Shown here piece after piece: positions 33,241 through 42,404 of a DNA stretch of 46,064 bases. The stretch comes from Methanobacteriota archaeon (GTDB lineage: Archaea > Thermoplasmatota > Thermoplasmata > SG8-5 > JACRNV01). The notes under the pieces were generated by a model, which worked only from the letters and a program-made list of their open reading frames with translations, was not told where the DNA came from and did no database searches. Each line of letters starts with the position of its first letter. The stretch's first letter is position 1. The stretch lies in the NCBI GenBank assembly GCA_016214785.1, contig JACRNV010000015.1, forward strand, positions 1 through 46,064. Reading direction: 5' to 3'. Both the position numbers and the translations under genes were made by a program.

Positions 33241-34251
33241 GTGAGCGCGCCCGACGACACGGTATCTGCCGCGGACATAGAGAAGTTCGCCTACTGCCCC
33301 CTGAGCTGGTGGCTGAGCCGGAGCGCCCCCGAATCGGAGGACAAGGCCGCTCTGGACATGGGGGACCGCCTGCACGACGCACTGTCGCAGGAGATAGCCT
33401 CCATTCCGGAGAAGGAGCGCGCAGTGCGCGAGTGGGAGACCATCGTGCTGTGGTTCGCCATCGGGGCGAGCATCATCGCCGTCACGGGCGTTAGCTTCGT
33501 GCTCGCCCTCGGCTACGACATAAGCTGGATAATCAGCTGGATAATGACAGTGCTCGCGCTCATCTGGCTCCTCGCATCGACCTATTTCCTCTATGCCATG
33601 TCGCGCGCTGCGTTGCCCAACAAACGCCTCATACTGGAGCGCCTCATCGGCGTCTTCGCGATGGTGGCGACGCTGATAGCCCTCAACGCCGTCCTCATCC
33701 TCCAGGTCGACAGGCCGCTTGCGCAGATACTCGAGGTGGCGGCGCTGATATGGCTCGTCGCGGCCTCGGTGTCGCTGCACAGGGCGCTCAGGCATGCGCT
33801 CATGGTCAGGGCGAAGCGGGCCGCCCACATGATCACCGGCGACGTGAAATACGTCGATATCAGGGGTGGCCGCTCAGAACTGCTGGTCTCGAGGAAGTAC
33901 CGCCTCAGCGGCAGGCCCGATTACATCCTCGCTGTCGAGAACTCCTTCGTCCCCGTCGATGTCAAGACCGGGCGCGTCCCGAAGGGCCCGCTCTTCTCGC
34001 ACATTTTACAAGTGGCCGCTTACTGCATGATAGTCGAGGACGCGAAGGGCGCGTGCCACCACGGCATCATCAAGTACGGCAACGTCGAGCACGAGGTCGA
34101 CCTGGACGAAGGTCTCAAGGGCCTCGTGCTCGCCAAGGCCGACGAGATAAGGAACGCGATGAAGGCCGGGGGCGCCCACAGGAACCACAACAGGCCGGGG
34201 AAGTGCGCTTCTTGTTCCAGAAGGGCGGCGTGCCCGGAGCGGCTTGCCTAA
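33241..34251 (+). CDS. membrane-anchored Cas4-like PD-(D/E)XK nuclease
   Basis: 336 residues. The Cas4/RecB iron-sulfur nuclease pattern is complete but split. Cys19 (FAYCPLSWW) is at the N terminus and Cys322, Cys325 and Cys331 (KCASCSRRAAC) are at the C terminus. Between them the PD-(D/E)XK core has Asp227 (GRPDYIL), Asp240 and Lys242 (VDVKTG), and QVAAY (Gln257, Tyr261) as the QxxxY motif. Residues about 65-180 form four transmembrane helices inserted between the first Cys and the nuclease core. A membrane-tethered DNA exonuclease is implied. There is no CRISPR array or cas1/cas2 nearby. GTG 33241 is supported by the TATA box at 33212; the long open frame upstream is antisense to mtnA. Confidence 0.8.
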   Translation: MSAPDDTVSAADIEKFAYCPLSWWLSRSAPESEDKAALDMGDRLHDALSQEIASIPEKERAVREWETIVLWFAIGASIIAVTGVSFVLALGYDISWIISWIMTVLALIWLLASTYFLYAMSRAALPNKRLILERLIGVFAMVATLIALNAVLILQVDRPLAQILEVAALIWLVAASVSLHRALRHALMVRAKRAAHMITGDVKYVDIRGGRSELLVSRKYRLSGRPDYILAVENSFVPVDVKTGRVPKGPLFSHILQVAAYCMIVEDAKGACHHGIIKYGNVEHEVDLDEGLKGLVLAKADEIRNAMKAGGAHRNHNRPGKCASCSRRAACPERLA

Positions 34252-34481
34252 TAAGGGCATTCTACTCTTGATAAATGTTGAAAATCGAATTCCCTTATCA
34301 ACCCGGACGAAGTATGCTAACGTGGAATTCTTCGAAGATATCGCTACAATCGAATTCCACCAACTAAATCCTTTTAGGGGTTCAAAGGGGATTTCCGCAT
34401 AAGTAATGTAATCACACGAATCACTATCTGACACGTTGTATACATTACTTTTACGTGTCCCAATAACGTGGGTAGCGAACT

Positions 34482-36164
34482 CTAATAGACCACGAACCAG
34501 TTAGTCGGAGTGACGAGATATGCCCAGTATCCCTCTCCAGCTTTCATGATGTAGGCAGGTGAGAGAACACCGCTTTCGCCCTCTACCCTGGTCGCGCCAG
34601 TGTCCGCCATGAACTGCCCGACCGTGTACGTGGTACTGCTGCTAGGGAACCCGATCATGTTCCAGCCGGGATATAGCGGGATAAGCGTGGCCGTGGGGTA
34701 CGAATATTCAGGGCCTCCAAGGCACAGCAGCCCGTCACCCAGTGATGTGATATTGAGCCAGAAGCCCATCGTGTTGTTAATGTCAGTGAGGTCGTTGAGA
34801 GTGGAGTTCCAGCCCGTGTAGTACTGTTTCCAGTGGTTCGTGGGGTCGGTCGCGTCCCACCACATGACTCTGTCCCACTGGACGTAGCCAATACCGCCGT
34901 CTGTCCTGTCAAGGAGTACTCCGGGTAGCTTGGAGGGACCATCCAACGGTGTAGAGATAAGGTTCCAGCCGATGTGGACAGTCATGTTGAGCCATACGGA
35001 GGTCGGCAAGGCGCCCGTAAAAGGGGCCATGAGCGGGTAATTATCCCGCGAATCGGCGTCTATGATGAACGGCGTGTCGCCGATGCCATCTGCGCCGGAT
35101 ATGTTCTGACCTGGGCCGGACATGACATCGATGCCTGTGTAGTTGGACCAGTAGTTGCCGCATGTGGGATAGGGGGCGTTCCACCAATTGTCGTTGCGAT
35201 CATCAAAGGATTGGTTCGTGTTGTTGATGATGTTGTTGTGGTAAATGGTATTGTTGTTAGACACAGAGACGGAGATGCCATAGTTGTTGGTCGATACGGT
35301 ATTATTGACTAAGACGGTGCGGTTCGAAGAGAAGAGGTAGATGCCCCCTTGATTGTTCGAGATGGTGTCGTTGATAATCTGATTGTCGCTGGATGAATAT
35401 ATCCATATCCCATTGCCTAAGTTGGCATCTGCCGTGTTGCCGATCAATGTGTTATTGCTTCCAAGAAAAATACAAATGCCATAGCTATCCACCATCCCAG
35501 CATTGCTCGACCCATAGTTCATAGTCATCGTACAGCGATTCGACGATGAAAAAAGCAAACCATAATAGTTAGAACTCGCCGTATTGTTTGTAAACGTCAC
35601 ATCAGACGATAGCTCGGCGCAAATCCCATAATCATTGCTCCACGCACTACAGTTATTGAAACTAATGTTTGATGAATATGATGTGTAAAGACCGACAAGG
35701 TTGTTGTATGATGCATTGGTAATTTCAACTATCGCGTTCGTGCCATTGTTGATCATCAGACCGGAATTATAGAAATACGGCCATACATCGATGCCATTCG
35801 CATGGTGCAGGTTACAGTTGCGTATCACATAGTAGACGGTCGTATTGCCAACGTAGATGCAGTAACTGTACCCAGTTCCGTTTATATCGTAATTCTCAAT
35901 GATATACGGGTTTCCCTGCGCCCCGCTCCCGTTCCACCCCTCGCTGGCCGCCATGCTCGCGAACTCCGCATCCGAGTTTATCCTTATCGGCGCATGCGTG
36001 ATGTAATTTACCGTCGGAGGTAATGCCGAAGCCGGAACATCATCCGGCGCGTCCTGCCCCCCTATCGCCAGCGTGCTCAGCACGGCTAGCAAACTCACGA
36101 TCACCACCGCGCACTTCCCTGCAGCGTTGCCCACGATATTGCCTCCTCTGCCATGTATATGCAT
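34482..36164 (-). CDS. secreted single beta-helix surface protein
   Basis: 560 residues. Signal peptide about 1-36 (AVVIVSLLAVLSTLAIGG). Entry motif HAPIRINSDAEF with NPYIIENYDINGTGY, then a beta-helix rich in NNT/NNS turns, then the exit motif NYWSNYTGIDVMSGPGQN and DSRDNYPLMAPF. The last 170 residues hold two GWNLIS/GWNMIG-type domains ending in AGEGYWAYL. It is a one-module version of the protein at 17522-20101, to which it is closely similar. ATG 36164 follows an AT-rich catatatac box by about 20-25 bases; the frame continuing upstream is antisense or shadow of glmS. Probably surface-exposed and glycosylated. Confidence 0.85.
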   Translation of the reverse strand: MHIHGRGGNIVGNAAGKCAVVIVSLLAVLSTLAIGGQDAPDDVPASALPPTVNYITHAPIRINSDAEFASMAASEGWNGSGAQGNPYIIENYDINGTGYSYCIYVGNTTVYYVIRNCNLHHANGIDVWPYFYNSGLMINNGTNAIVEITNASYNNLVGLYTSYSSNISFNNCSAWSNDYGICAELSSDVTFTNNTASSNYYGLLFSSSNRCTMTMNYGSSNAGMVDSYGICIFLGSNNTLIGNTADANLGNGIWIYSSSDNQIINDTISNNQGGIYLFSSNRTVLVNNTVSTNNYGISVSVSNNNTIYHNNIINNTNQSFDDRNDNWWNAPYPTCGNYWSNYTGIDVMSGPGQNISGADGIGDTPFIIDADSRDNYPLMAPFTGALPTSVWLNMTVHIGWNLISTPLDGPSKLPGVLLDRTDGGIGYVQWDRVMWWDATDPTNHWKQYYTGWNSTLNDLTDINNTMGFWLNITSLGDGLLCLGGPEYSYPTATLIPLYPGWNMIGFPSSSTTYTVGQFMADTGATRVEGESGVLSPAYIMKAGEGYWAYLVTPTNWFVVY

Positions 36165-36256
36165 GGTTGGGTATATATGTGTTTCTTGCACAACAGGCCA
36201 CAGGGAGTGCGAGTCCTGCTCGAGCAGAAGGGCGTGTGCGGAGTGTCTAAAATAAT

Positions 36257-38035
36257 CTATTCTACAGTCACGCTCTTCGCCAGATTCCTGGGCTTGTCTA
36301 TGGGGCAGCCGCGCTCCCTGGCCGCGTAATATGCCAGGAGCTGCAGGACGACTGACACCGGTACTGGCGAGAATATCGTGGGCACGTCCGGGACTCTTAA
36401 CACGTAATCGACGTACTTGGGCGTTTCCCTGTCCCCCTCCGAGCATATCCCCACGACCGGCGAGCCCCTTGCGCTGACCTCTCCGATGTTGCTGAGCATC
36501 TTCTCGTAGGTGTGGTCCTTGACGGCGATGGCGATGACCGGCGCCTCCGGGGACAGCAGCGCAAGCGGCCCGTGCTTGAGCTCGCCGGCGGGGTAGCCCT
36601 CGGCGTGGATGTAGGATATCTCCTTCATCTTGAGCGCGCCCTCGAGCGCCACGGGATAGTTCAGGTTCCGGCCTATGAAGAACATGTCGCGCGCCTTGCT
36701 TGTCTCCTTGGCGACCTTCTCTATCTCCTCCGAGTTGTTGAGTACGCGCTGGACGTGCTGAGGCAGTGACCTCAGCCCCTCGCGCATCTGGCGCGCTGTG
36801 TCGGGCCGCAGCGTCCTGCCAGTCCCGAGCCTCATGGCCAGCAGGTAGAGGGCTGCAAGCTGCGTCAGGTAGGTCTTTGTGGCCGCCACGCCAATCTCGA
36901 TGCCCGCGCGCGTGTATATCGTCTCGTCCACTTCCCTGGTGATGGAGCTGCCGAGGATGTTCGTGATGCCGACGGTGTAGCATCCCCTGCGCGTGGCCTC
37001 CTTCGCCGCCGCGAGCGTATCCGCGGTCTCGCCGCTCTGGGATATCAGGACGGTGAATGGGTGCTCGCGGCTGACGGCGCCGTACCTGTACTCGGAGGCG
37101 ACCTCGACCTGCGCCGGGAGCTTGGCAATCGATTCGATGACGTACTTTCCGACCAGTGAAGCATGGTACGAGGTCCCGCACGCGATGAGCCTGACGCCGT
37201 CTATGGGTATCCCGTACGGGGCGTCCTCGCCGAGCTTTCCCACGAGCGTGTCGTGGAGCGCCCGGGGCTGCTCGAATATCTCCTTGAGCATGAAGTGCTC
37301 GTACCCGCCGCGCTCGGCGTCGTCGAGCGTGAATGTTATGCGCTGGAAGCCCCTGTCGACGGGCTTGCCTTCCACATCAGTCAATGTCACGCCGTCCTGC
37401 GTGATGACCGCCACCTCGCCGTCCTGCATGGAGATGACGCGGTCGGTGTGGTCGAGCAGCGCCGGAACGTCGGACGCCACGAAGTTCTCGCCGTCGCCAA
37501 TGCCAAGGATGAGGGGGCTCTCCTTACGGACGGCGACGACCTTCCCGGGCTCGGAGACGTGCATCATCACGAGCGCGTACGAGCCTTCCAGCATCTTCAC
37601 CACGGTGCGCGCCGCCTCCTCGAGGTTCCCCTTGTAGTTCTCCTCGATTAGATGTACGACCGTCTCCGTGTCGGTCTCGGAAGTGAAGACATGGCCGCGG
37701 CGCATGAGGTCGTCCTTCAGCCTGCCATAGTTCTCTATGATGCCGTTGTGGGCGAGCGCGACCTTCCCATTGCAGTCCATGAACGGGTGGGCGTTGTTCT
37801 TCGTGGGCTTCCCGTGCGTGGCCCATCGGGTGTGCGCGATGCCCCAGACGCCCGTGAACCTGGGGGCGCCGGCCTCGATATGGGCGACCTCTCCTTTGTC
37901 CTTGTAGACGGATATCTTCTCGCCGCCGAGGGCGATGCCGGCCGAGTCGTAGCCGCGGTACTCGAGCCGCTTGAGCGCCCCGACGAGTATCGGCTGCGCT
38001 TGCCTGTACCCCGTGTAGCCCACGATTCCGCACAT
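36257..38035 (-). CDS. glmS: glutamine-fructose-6-phosphate aminotransferase (isomerizing)
   Basis: 592-residue enzyme making glucosamine-6-P from fructose-6-P and glutamine, the first step to UDP-GlcNAc. The N-terminal class II amidotransferase has Cys2 (MCGIVGYTGY), RWATHG and HNGIIEN. Two SIS domains follow (ISQSGETADTLAA and SYIHAEGYPAGELKHGP). The end DKPRNLAKSVTVE is the conserved C terminus. Length is normal. It starts 9 bases after glmU, so the two form an operon. Confidence 0.97.
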   Translation of the reverse strand: MCGIVGYTGYRQAQPILVGALKRLEYRGYDSAGIALGGEKISVYKDKGEVAHIEAGAPRFTGVWGIAHTRWATHGKPTKNNAHPFMDCNGKVALAHNGIIENYGRLKDDLMRRGHVFTSETDTETVVHLIEENYKGNLEEAARTVVKMLEGSYALVMMHVSEPGKVVAVRKESPLILGIGDGENFVASDVPALLDHTDRVISMQDGEVAVITQDGVTLTDVEGKPVDRGFQRITFTLDDAERGGYEHFMLKEIFEQPRALHDTLVGKLGEDAPYGIPIDGVRLIACGTSYHASLVGKYVIESIAKLPAQVEVASEYRYGAVSREHPFTVLISQSGETADTLAAAKEATRRGCYTVGITNILGSSITREVDETIYTRAGIEIGVAATKTYLTQLAALYLLAMRLGTGRTLRPDTARQMREGLRSLPQHVQRVLNNSEEIEKVAKETSKARDMFFIGRNLNYPVALEGALKMKEISYIHAEGYPAGELKHGPLALLSPEAPVIAIAVKDHTYEKMLSNIGEVSARGSPVVGICSEGDRETPKYVDYVLRVPDVPTIFSPVPVSVVLQLLAYYAARERGCPIDKPRNLAKSVTVE

Positions 38036-38044
38036 TTGCCATCC

Positions 38045-39241
38045 TCACATGATTATCGCCGAGGCCGGGAGGTTGTGCCACACCCTCGAGCCGGCCGCCG
38101 CCTTGCACTCGGGGCCGATTATCAGCCCGCCGTTGACGACGCTGCACGCGCCGATGTCAGTCTCCTCGCCTATCATCGAGCCGACCGATTCGATCTCCTT
38201 CATCTCGCCTTCTATCTCGACCCTGGCCTTCGCCGGGCTCACGCTCGTGTTGGGACCGAGCTTCACGCCGTAGCCGAGGACGGAATGCGATACGTGGGCG
38301 GCCGCGCCCAGGGAGCAGTTGTCCATCAGGACGCTATGAGTTATGACTGCGTGCGGGCCGATGACGACGTTGTTGCCTATGCTCGTGGCGGGGAAGATGC
38401 ACGCGCCCGGCATGACCTCGCAGTTCTCGCCCAGGATGACCGGGCCGTTGATGTACGCGCCCGACCGCACCACGCAGCCGTCCCCGAGCCATACTGGGCC
38501 GTTGATGTACGCGCCCTTCTCGATTGTCCCGGCGAGGTGCTGCTCAACCCTGAGGAGGGCCTCGGCGTTCATGCCCGTGATGTCCCACGGATACACTACG
38601 TCGCGCCACATGCCAGTCGTCAAAACGACGCCGAGATGCTCCATCGATATCAGGCGCTGGATGGCTTCAGTCAGCCTGTGCTGGCCGGCCCTGTTGGCCA
38701 TCTCGATGTACTGGAAAATCGATTCGTTGAACTTGTAGATGCCCGTGCTTATCGTGTTGCTTATCTGCATCTCGGGCTTCTCGATGATGTTGGCGACCGA
38801 GTCTCCCGTCATCTGCACCACGCCGTACTTCGAGGGCGTTGGGCTCTCCGTGACCAGCAGGGCGTTCCCCTTGAGCTTGGCGATCTCGGCCAGCGTCGCG
38901 GACTCGATGATGTTGTCTCCGGGAAGGACGAGGAACTCCCCTTTCACGTGGTTCTTGGCCATCGAGAGCGCGTACCCCGTGCCGGCCTTGCCGACCTGCT
39001 TCGTCTGGAAGGCGTACTCTATCCTCGCGCCGAAGTGCTTGCCGTCGCCGAAGTGGGACTGGATGCGCTCCCTCTTGTACCCCACTACCAGGACGATGTC
39101 GCGCACGCCCTGCTTGACCAGCGCCTCCACGACATACTGGAGGATGGGCTTGTTGGCTATGGGGATCATCGGCTTGGGCTCGGAGTACGTGAAGGGCCAG
39201 AGGCGCGTCCCCTCCCCTGCGGCCAGGATGACAGCCTTCAT
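38045..39241 (-). CDS. glmU: bifunctional GlmU-like sugar-1-P nucleotidyltransferase / acetyltransferase
   Basis: 398 residues. The N-terminal nucleotidyltransferase has LAAGEGTRLWPFTYSEPKPM, PGDNII and GVVQM. The C-terminal left-handed beta-helix carries hexapeptide repeats (AYINGPVWLGDGCVV ... GAYINGPVILGENCEV). Archaeal homologues acetylate glucosamine-1-P and form UDP-GlcNAc. First gene of the glmU-glmS operon, with an AT-rich agtattatatat TATA region about 30 bases upstream of ATG 39241. UDP-GlcNAc is the usual start of archaeal N-glycans, and the next gene downstream of glmS encodes a sequon-rich surface protein. Confidence 0.92.
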   Translation of the reverse strand: MKAVILAAGEGTRLWPFTYSEPKPMIPIANKPILQYVVEALVKQGVRDIVLVVGYKRERIQSHFGDGKHFGARIEYAFQTKQVGKAGTGYALSMAKNHVKGEFLVLPGDNIIESATLAEIAKLKGNALLVTESPTPSKYGVVQMTGDSVANIIEKPEMQISNTISTGIYKFNESIFQYIEMANRAGQHRLTEAIQRLISMEHLGVVLTTGMWRDVVYPWDITGMNAEALLRVEQHLAGTIEKGAYINGPVWLGDGCVVRSGAYINGPVILGENCEVMPGACIFPATSIGNNVVIGPHAVITHSVLMDNCSLGAAAHVSHSVLGYGVKLGPNTSVSPAKARVEIEGEMKEIESVGSMIGEETDIGACSVVNGGLIIGPECKAAAGSRVWHNLPASAIIM

Positions 39242-39360
39242 TCAATCACTGGGCTAATATCCCAGTGCTGAATATATAATACTTATTACCGTAATGAAAA
39301 GAGAGAAATGGAAGGGTTTTAATTGCGTTCTGCGTCGTAGTGCAGTGGTTGGGTATGGAT

Positions 39361-41013
39361 TTAATCCATGTCTCCCATGCCGCCGCCGCCCATACCGCCG
39401 CCCGGTCCTCCCGGTGGCGGGCCGCCAGCGCCGCGCTTCGCGGCGATGACGTCGTCGATGCGCAGTATCATGTTGGCGACCTCTGTGGCCGAGGTTATGG
39501 CCTGCGTCTTGACGCGCAGGGGCTCGATGACGCTGAGCTTGACCATGTCCTTGACATCTCCGTTGTAGACGTCGACGCCGGACTGCACGCTCTTCTTCTT
39601 GCCGCTGTGCTCGCTGCGCAGGTTGATGAGGATGTTTATGGCGTCCAGGCCCGCGTTCTCCGCCAGCGTCCACGGGATTATCTCGATGGCCTTGGCGAAC
39701 GCCTCTATGGCCAGCTGCTCTCTCCCGCCCACGGTGGATGCAAACTCGGCCAGCTTGAGGGAGAGCTCTATCTCCGGCGCCCCTCCGCCCGGCACGACAA
39801 TGCCGTCCTCGATTGCGACGGCCGTTACCTTCAAAGCGTCGTGCAGCGCGCGCTCGGTCTCGTCGACGACGTGCTCCGTGCCGCCCCTTATCAGTATCGA
39901 GACGCTCTTCGGGTTCTTGCAGTCGGTCACGAAGGTCATGTCCGCGTCGCCTATCTTGCGCTCCTCGACGAGCCCGGCGAACCCGAGGTCGGACCTGTTC
40001 AGGTCCTCGAGGTTGGTCACGAGCTTCGCCCCGGTGGCGCGTGCCATCTTGTCCATGTCGCTCTTCTTGACCCTGCGGGCCGCGAAGATGCCTTCCTTGG
40101 CGAGGTAGTGCTGGACGAGGTCGTCGATGCCCTTCTGGCAGAAGACCGCCGTCGCGCCCGACTTCTTGACTAGATCGACCTTGTGCTTCAGGGTGCGCTC
40201 CTCCTCCGTCAGGAACTTCTCCATCTGCGACGGGTCAGTGATCTGGATCTTGGCATCGACCTCGGTCTTCTTGATCTCGAGGGCCGAGTCGATGAGCGCA
40301 ATCCTTGCGTTCTTGACCACTTTCGGCATCCTCGGGTGGACGCGCTCCTTGTCGAGGATGATGCCCGTCACGAGCTCGGTGTCCATGATCGAGCCGCCGT
40401 TCTTCTTCTCGACCTTGACGTTCTCGATGTCCACGGTCCACTTGCCGTCGGCCTTGTCGGCCACGGCGCGGACGGCCTTCACCGTCAGCTCCGACAGGAA
40501 CACGCTGTTCGGCCCCGTCGCCTTGCTGCTCATCGCCGTCACGGCCACCTTCCTGAGCATCGCATCGTCGTTCGCCGCGACCTTGAGCCCCATGTCGCCG
40601 AGTATGCGGATGGCCTCCGTGGCCGCGCGCGTGTACCCGGCTGCTATGACCGTCGGGTGCACGTTCTGGTCGATGAGGTCCTCTGCCTTCTTCAGCAGCT
40701 CGCCCGCTATGACCACGGCCGAGGTCGTCCCGTCGCCGCACTCGTTGTCCTGGGTCTTCGCTACCTCGACGACCATCTTGGCCGCCGGGTGCTCGATGTC
40801 GATCTCCTTCAGGATGGTCGCACCGTCGTTCGTTATGACTACGTCCCCCATGCTGTCCACGAGCATCTTGTCCATGCCGCGCGGGCCGAGGGTCGAGCGC
40901 ACAGCGTCCGCGACCGCCTTGGCCGCGGCGATGTTGTTGAACTGGGCGCCCTTGCCCTTGCTCCTTTCCGTGCCCTCCTTGAGCACGATTATCGGTTGCT
41001 GTCCTGTCATCAT
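39361..41013 (-). CDS. thermosome subunit (group II chaperonin)
   Basis: 550-residue ATP-dependent chaperonin subunit. Conserved elements are [42 protein letters not shown] and the Gly/Met-rich C terminus ending GGGGMGDMD. Length is typical. ATG 41013 or 41010 follow gaggggtga by about 10 bases, and a ctttatata TATA box lies at 41061-41070 on the minus strand. Repeats upstream of that box may control heat-shock expression. Only one subunit gene is in the window, so alpha/beta cannot be assigned. Confidence 0.97.
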   Translation of the reverse strand: MMTGQQPIIVLKEGTERSKGKGAQFNNIAAAKAVADAVRSTLGPRGMDKMLVDSMGDVVITNDGATILKEIDIEHPAAKMVVEVAKTQDNECGDGTTSAVVIAGELLKKAEDLIDQNVHPTVIAAGYTRAATEAIRILGDMGLKVAANDDAMLRKVAVTAMSSKATGPNSVFLSELTVKAVRAVADKADGKWTVDIENVKVEKKNGGSIMDTELVTGIILDKERVHPRMPKVVKNARIALIDSALEIKKTEVDAKIQITDPSQMEKFLTEEERTLKHKVDLVKKSGATAVFCQKGIDDLVQHYLAKEGIFAARRVKKSDMDKMARATGAKLVTNLEDLNRSDLGFAGLVEERKIGDADMTFVTDCKNPKSVSILIRGGTEHVVDETERALHDALKVTAVAIEDGIVVPGGGAPEIELSLKLAEFASTVGGREQLAIEAFAKAIEIIPWTLAENAGLDAINILINLRSEHSGKKKSVQSGVDVYNGDVKDMVKLSVIEPLRVKTQAITSATEVANMILRIDDVIAAKRGAGGPPPGGPGGGMGGGGMGDMD

Positions 41014-41060
41014 GTTATATCACCCCTCTTTGGGTTGTAATCAATAATATAGCAGGGGTT

Positions 41061-41143
41061 CTATATAAAGATATCGGTGTGGGGTTCTGTTGCGTTCGCG
41101 GGTGTTTTGTTGCATTAAAAACCCCTGTTGCATCGCGGGTGTT
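41061..41143. promoter_or_regulatory. thermosome promoter with upstream direct repeats
   Basis: The TATA box ctttatata (minus strand) spans 41061-41070. Upstream of it lie two imperfect direct repeats: 41088-41106 (tgttgcgttcgcgggtgtt) and 41126-41143 (tgttgcatcgcgggtgtt), with a partial third copy tgttgcat at 41108-41115. They sit between divergent genes, where a heat-shock or other regulator could bind. The repeats are seen; regulation is inferred. Confidence 0.5.
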
Positions 41144-41198
41144 GGGTATAAAACCTAAATTATATTAACGAATACACCATTCGGGTCATAAGGTTGCG

Positions 41199-42005
41199 AT
41201 GACAATAACCGGTACTGCAAAAGGCAATGATATAACAGTTGTTCTTCCACATTGGAATCGGAGTAATAAGGAGTCAATAACCAGCGCTCTAGATAATTTG
41301 ATAAAGCGGTTGAATCGCATCATCAATTTCAACTCGCAAGCATTGATGCAATATCAATTAAATCGAATAGATGTCGATACAACTTTCTGCGTTGGTTATG
41401 TCTCTCTCAAAGATGGAAAGAAGATACCTATCCCGACATTTCATATTGACCATAAAAAAACACGAGGTCATATAAGGTCTTTCCATGTCCTCCTTTATTA
41501 CAATTTTCTAACGAAAATCGTTGAAACTTATGAACTTTTTTTAAAGGAGCTGGCTCACGATGTGTATAAAAATAATAAAGAGATACTAGCAATCGATGAA
41601 CGCCAATTAACATCAAGAGAAATCCTAAGTGCACCAGATATTGCTACAGTAATAGACACCCTCGTTGAAAATAGATTGAAAAAACTAGAATTCTCATCTT
41701 ATCCAACATTTGTTAAACGGCTCGAAACAGATTTTCATATAAAATTTCATGATGATGACGCCATTATAAGTTTATTTGAAATGCATAATATATTCGAGAT
41801 ACGAAATGTCGTTGTCCATAACGACGGGATAGTAGATAAATCCTATGTTGAACGGATGCTGGATTACAAAGAAAAGAAGTATCTTATCCGCCAATCTATT
41901 AAGGTAGATTTTATCTGGATTTATGATTTTGTAAACAAGCTCTACCGATTTTGCTCTGGTATAGAAACAAAAGTAAGAAAAAAGAGAAAGACTTCCGCCG
42001 ATTGA
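41199..42005 (+). CDS. HEPN-like domain protein, AT-rich
   Basis: 268 residues with AT-rich codons unlike both neighbours. The C-terminal half is helical and contains EIRNVVVHNDGIVD, an RNxxxH pattern typical of HEPN ribonucleases, preceded by ISLFEMHNIF as in many HEPN families (RiboL-PSP/MAE_28990-like). The N-terminal third (ALDNLIKRLNRIINFNS) is also helical. It has a basic tail VRKKRKTSAD. ATG 41199 follows a ttatatta box at 41160-41167. HEPN proteins often act as RNA-cleaving toxins in defence; no nucleotidyltransferase partner is adjacent, so that role is inferred. Probably horizontally acquired. Confidence 0.6.
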   Translation: MTITGTAKGNDITVVLPHWNRSNKESITSALDNLIKRLNRIINFNSQALMQYQLNRIDVDTTFCVGYVSLKDGKKIPIPTFHIDHKKTRGHIRSFHVLLYYNFLTKIVETYELFLKELAHDVYKNNKEILAIDERQLTSREILSAPDIATVIDTLVENRLKKLEFSSYPTFVKRLETDFHIKFHDDDAIISLFEMHNIFEIRNVVVHNDGIVDKSYVERMLDYKEKKYLIRQSIKVDFIWIYDFVNKLYRFCSGIETKVRKKRKTSAD

Positions 42006-42087
42006 TTTTTTATTTTGTGAACTGCTTCTGGTTCGCCACTAGCTCAACCATCCCTGCCCACCGGTTCTCTCCTGCCGTTTGTCAATG

Positions 42088-42172
42088 TTATATATATCCC
42101 GAAAAATTAGACTTATAGTGCATATTCATCGATACTGGGGGCTTTATATGATACCCCAGCGCTACTGAGGGC
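42088..42172 (+). promoter_or_regulatory. promoter and leader of the micro-ORF unit
   Basis: ttatatatat at 42088-42097 is a strong TATA box. About 40 bases on, ctgggg (42135-42140) pairs with ccccag (42154-42159) in a small hairpin. tactgggggct (near 42133) is imperfectly repeated as tactgagggct (42163-42172), just before ATG 42174; both are SD-like. Confidence 0.5.
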
Positions 42173-42173
42173 T

Positions 42174-42266
42174 ATGACACAGAGGAAGTTTCCGACGGGA
42201 TGTAAGAAGGGTGGAAGACATACGGGAAGGCAAGTGCCGACGCCGGTGTGGAAAAAGATAGGGTAA
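42174..42266 (+). CDS. micro-ORF 1, 30-residue basic peptide
   Basis: Starts at ATG 42174 right after tgaggg and ends at TAA 42266. The peptide is strongly basic (MTQRKFPTGCKKGGRHTG at the start, VWKKIG at the end) with one Cys. The last A of its stop is the first base of the next ATG (TAATG), a classic coupling arrangement. Not recognised. Evidence for coding is the promoter, the coupling and the terminator around the pair. Confidence 0.45.
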   Translation: MTQRKFPTGCKKGGRHTGRQVPTPVWKKIG

Positions 42267-42394
42267 TGATTGCGATGACCGGGAACCAATACAAGGATGC
42301 GCCCGAACAGAAACGCATGGAGAAGCTAAAGTGCCCGCATTGCCGCAACTATGTCCGATACAACAACGTCAATAACACTTTGGAGAAAGCATAA
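42266..42394 (+). CDS. micro-ORF 2, 42-residue CPxC peptide
   Basis: ATG 42266 overlaps the previous stop by one base; stop TAA at 42392-42394. It contains a single knuckle KCPHCRNYVRYNN, half of a zinc ribbon, so it might dimerise around a metal or act as a subunit. A second in-frame ATG lies three codons in. A hairpin terminator follows 10 bases later. Not recognised. Confidence 0.5.
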   Translation: MIAMTGNQYKDAPEQKRMEKLKCPHCRNYVRYNNVNNTLEKA

Positions 42395-42404
42395 AGAGGG
42401 GTTC

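Noticed and set aside
33241-34251. Possible CRISPR locus suggested by a Cas4-like gene
   Set aside because: No regularly spaced repeats and no cas1, cas2 or effector genes anywhere in the window.
34006-34434. 142-codon reverse open frame at the end of the Cas4-like gene
   Set aside because: Mostly antisense to the nuclease; the AT-rich first third has no motif or promoter support. I see nothing else in 34252-34481.
36165-37181. N-terminal extension of the beta-helix frame into glmS
   Set aside because: It translates glmS in another frame; the signal peptide and TATA box place the real start at 36164.
37652-39271. 539-codon forward open frame opposite glmU/glmS
   Set aside because: Antisense shadow of two well-recognised GC-rich genes; its translation has no family resemblance and no start signals.
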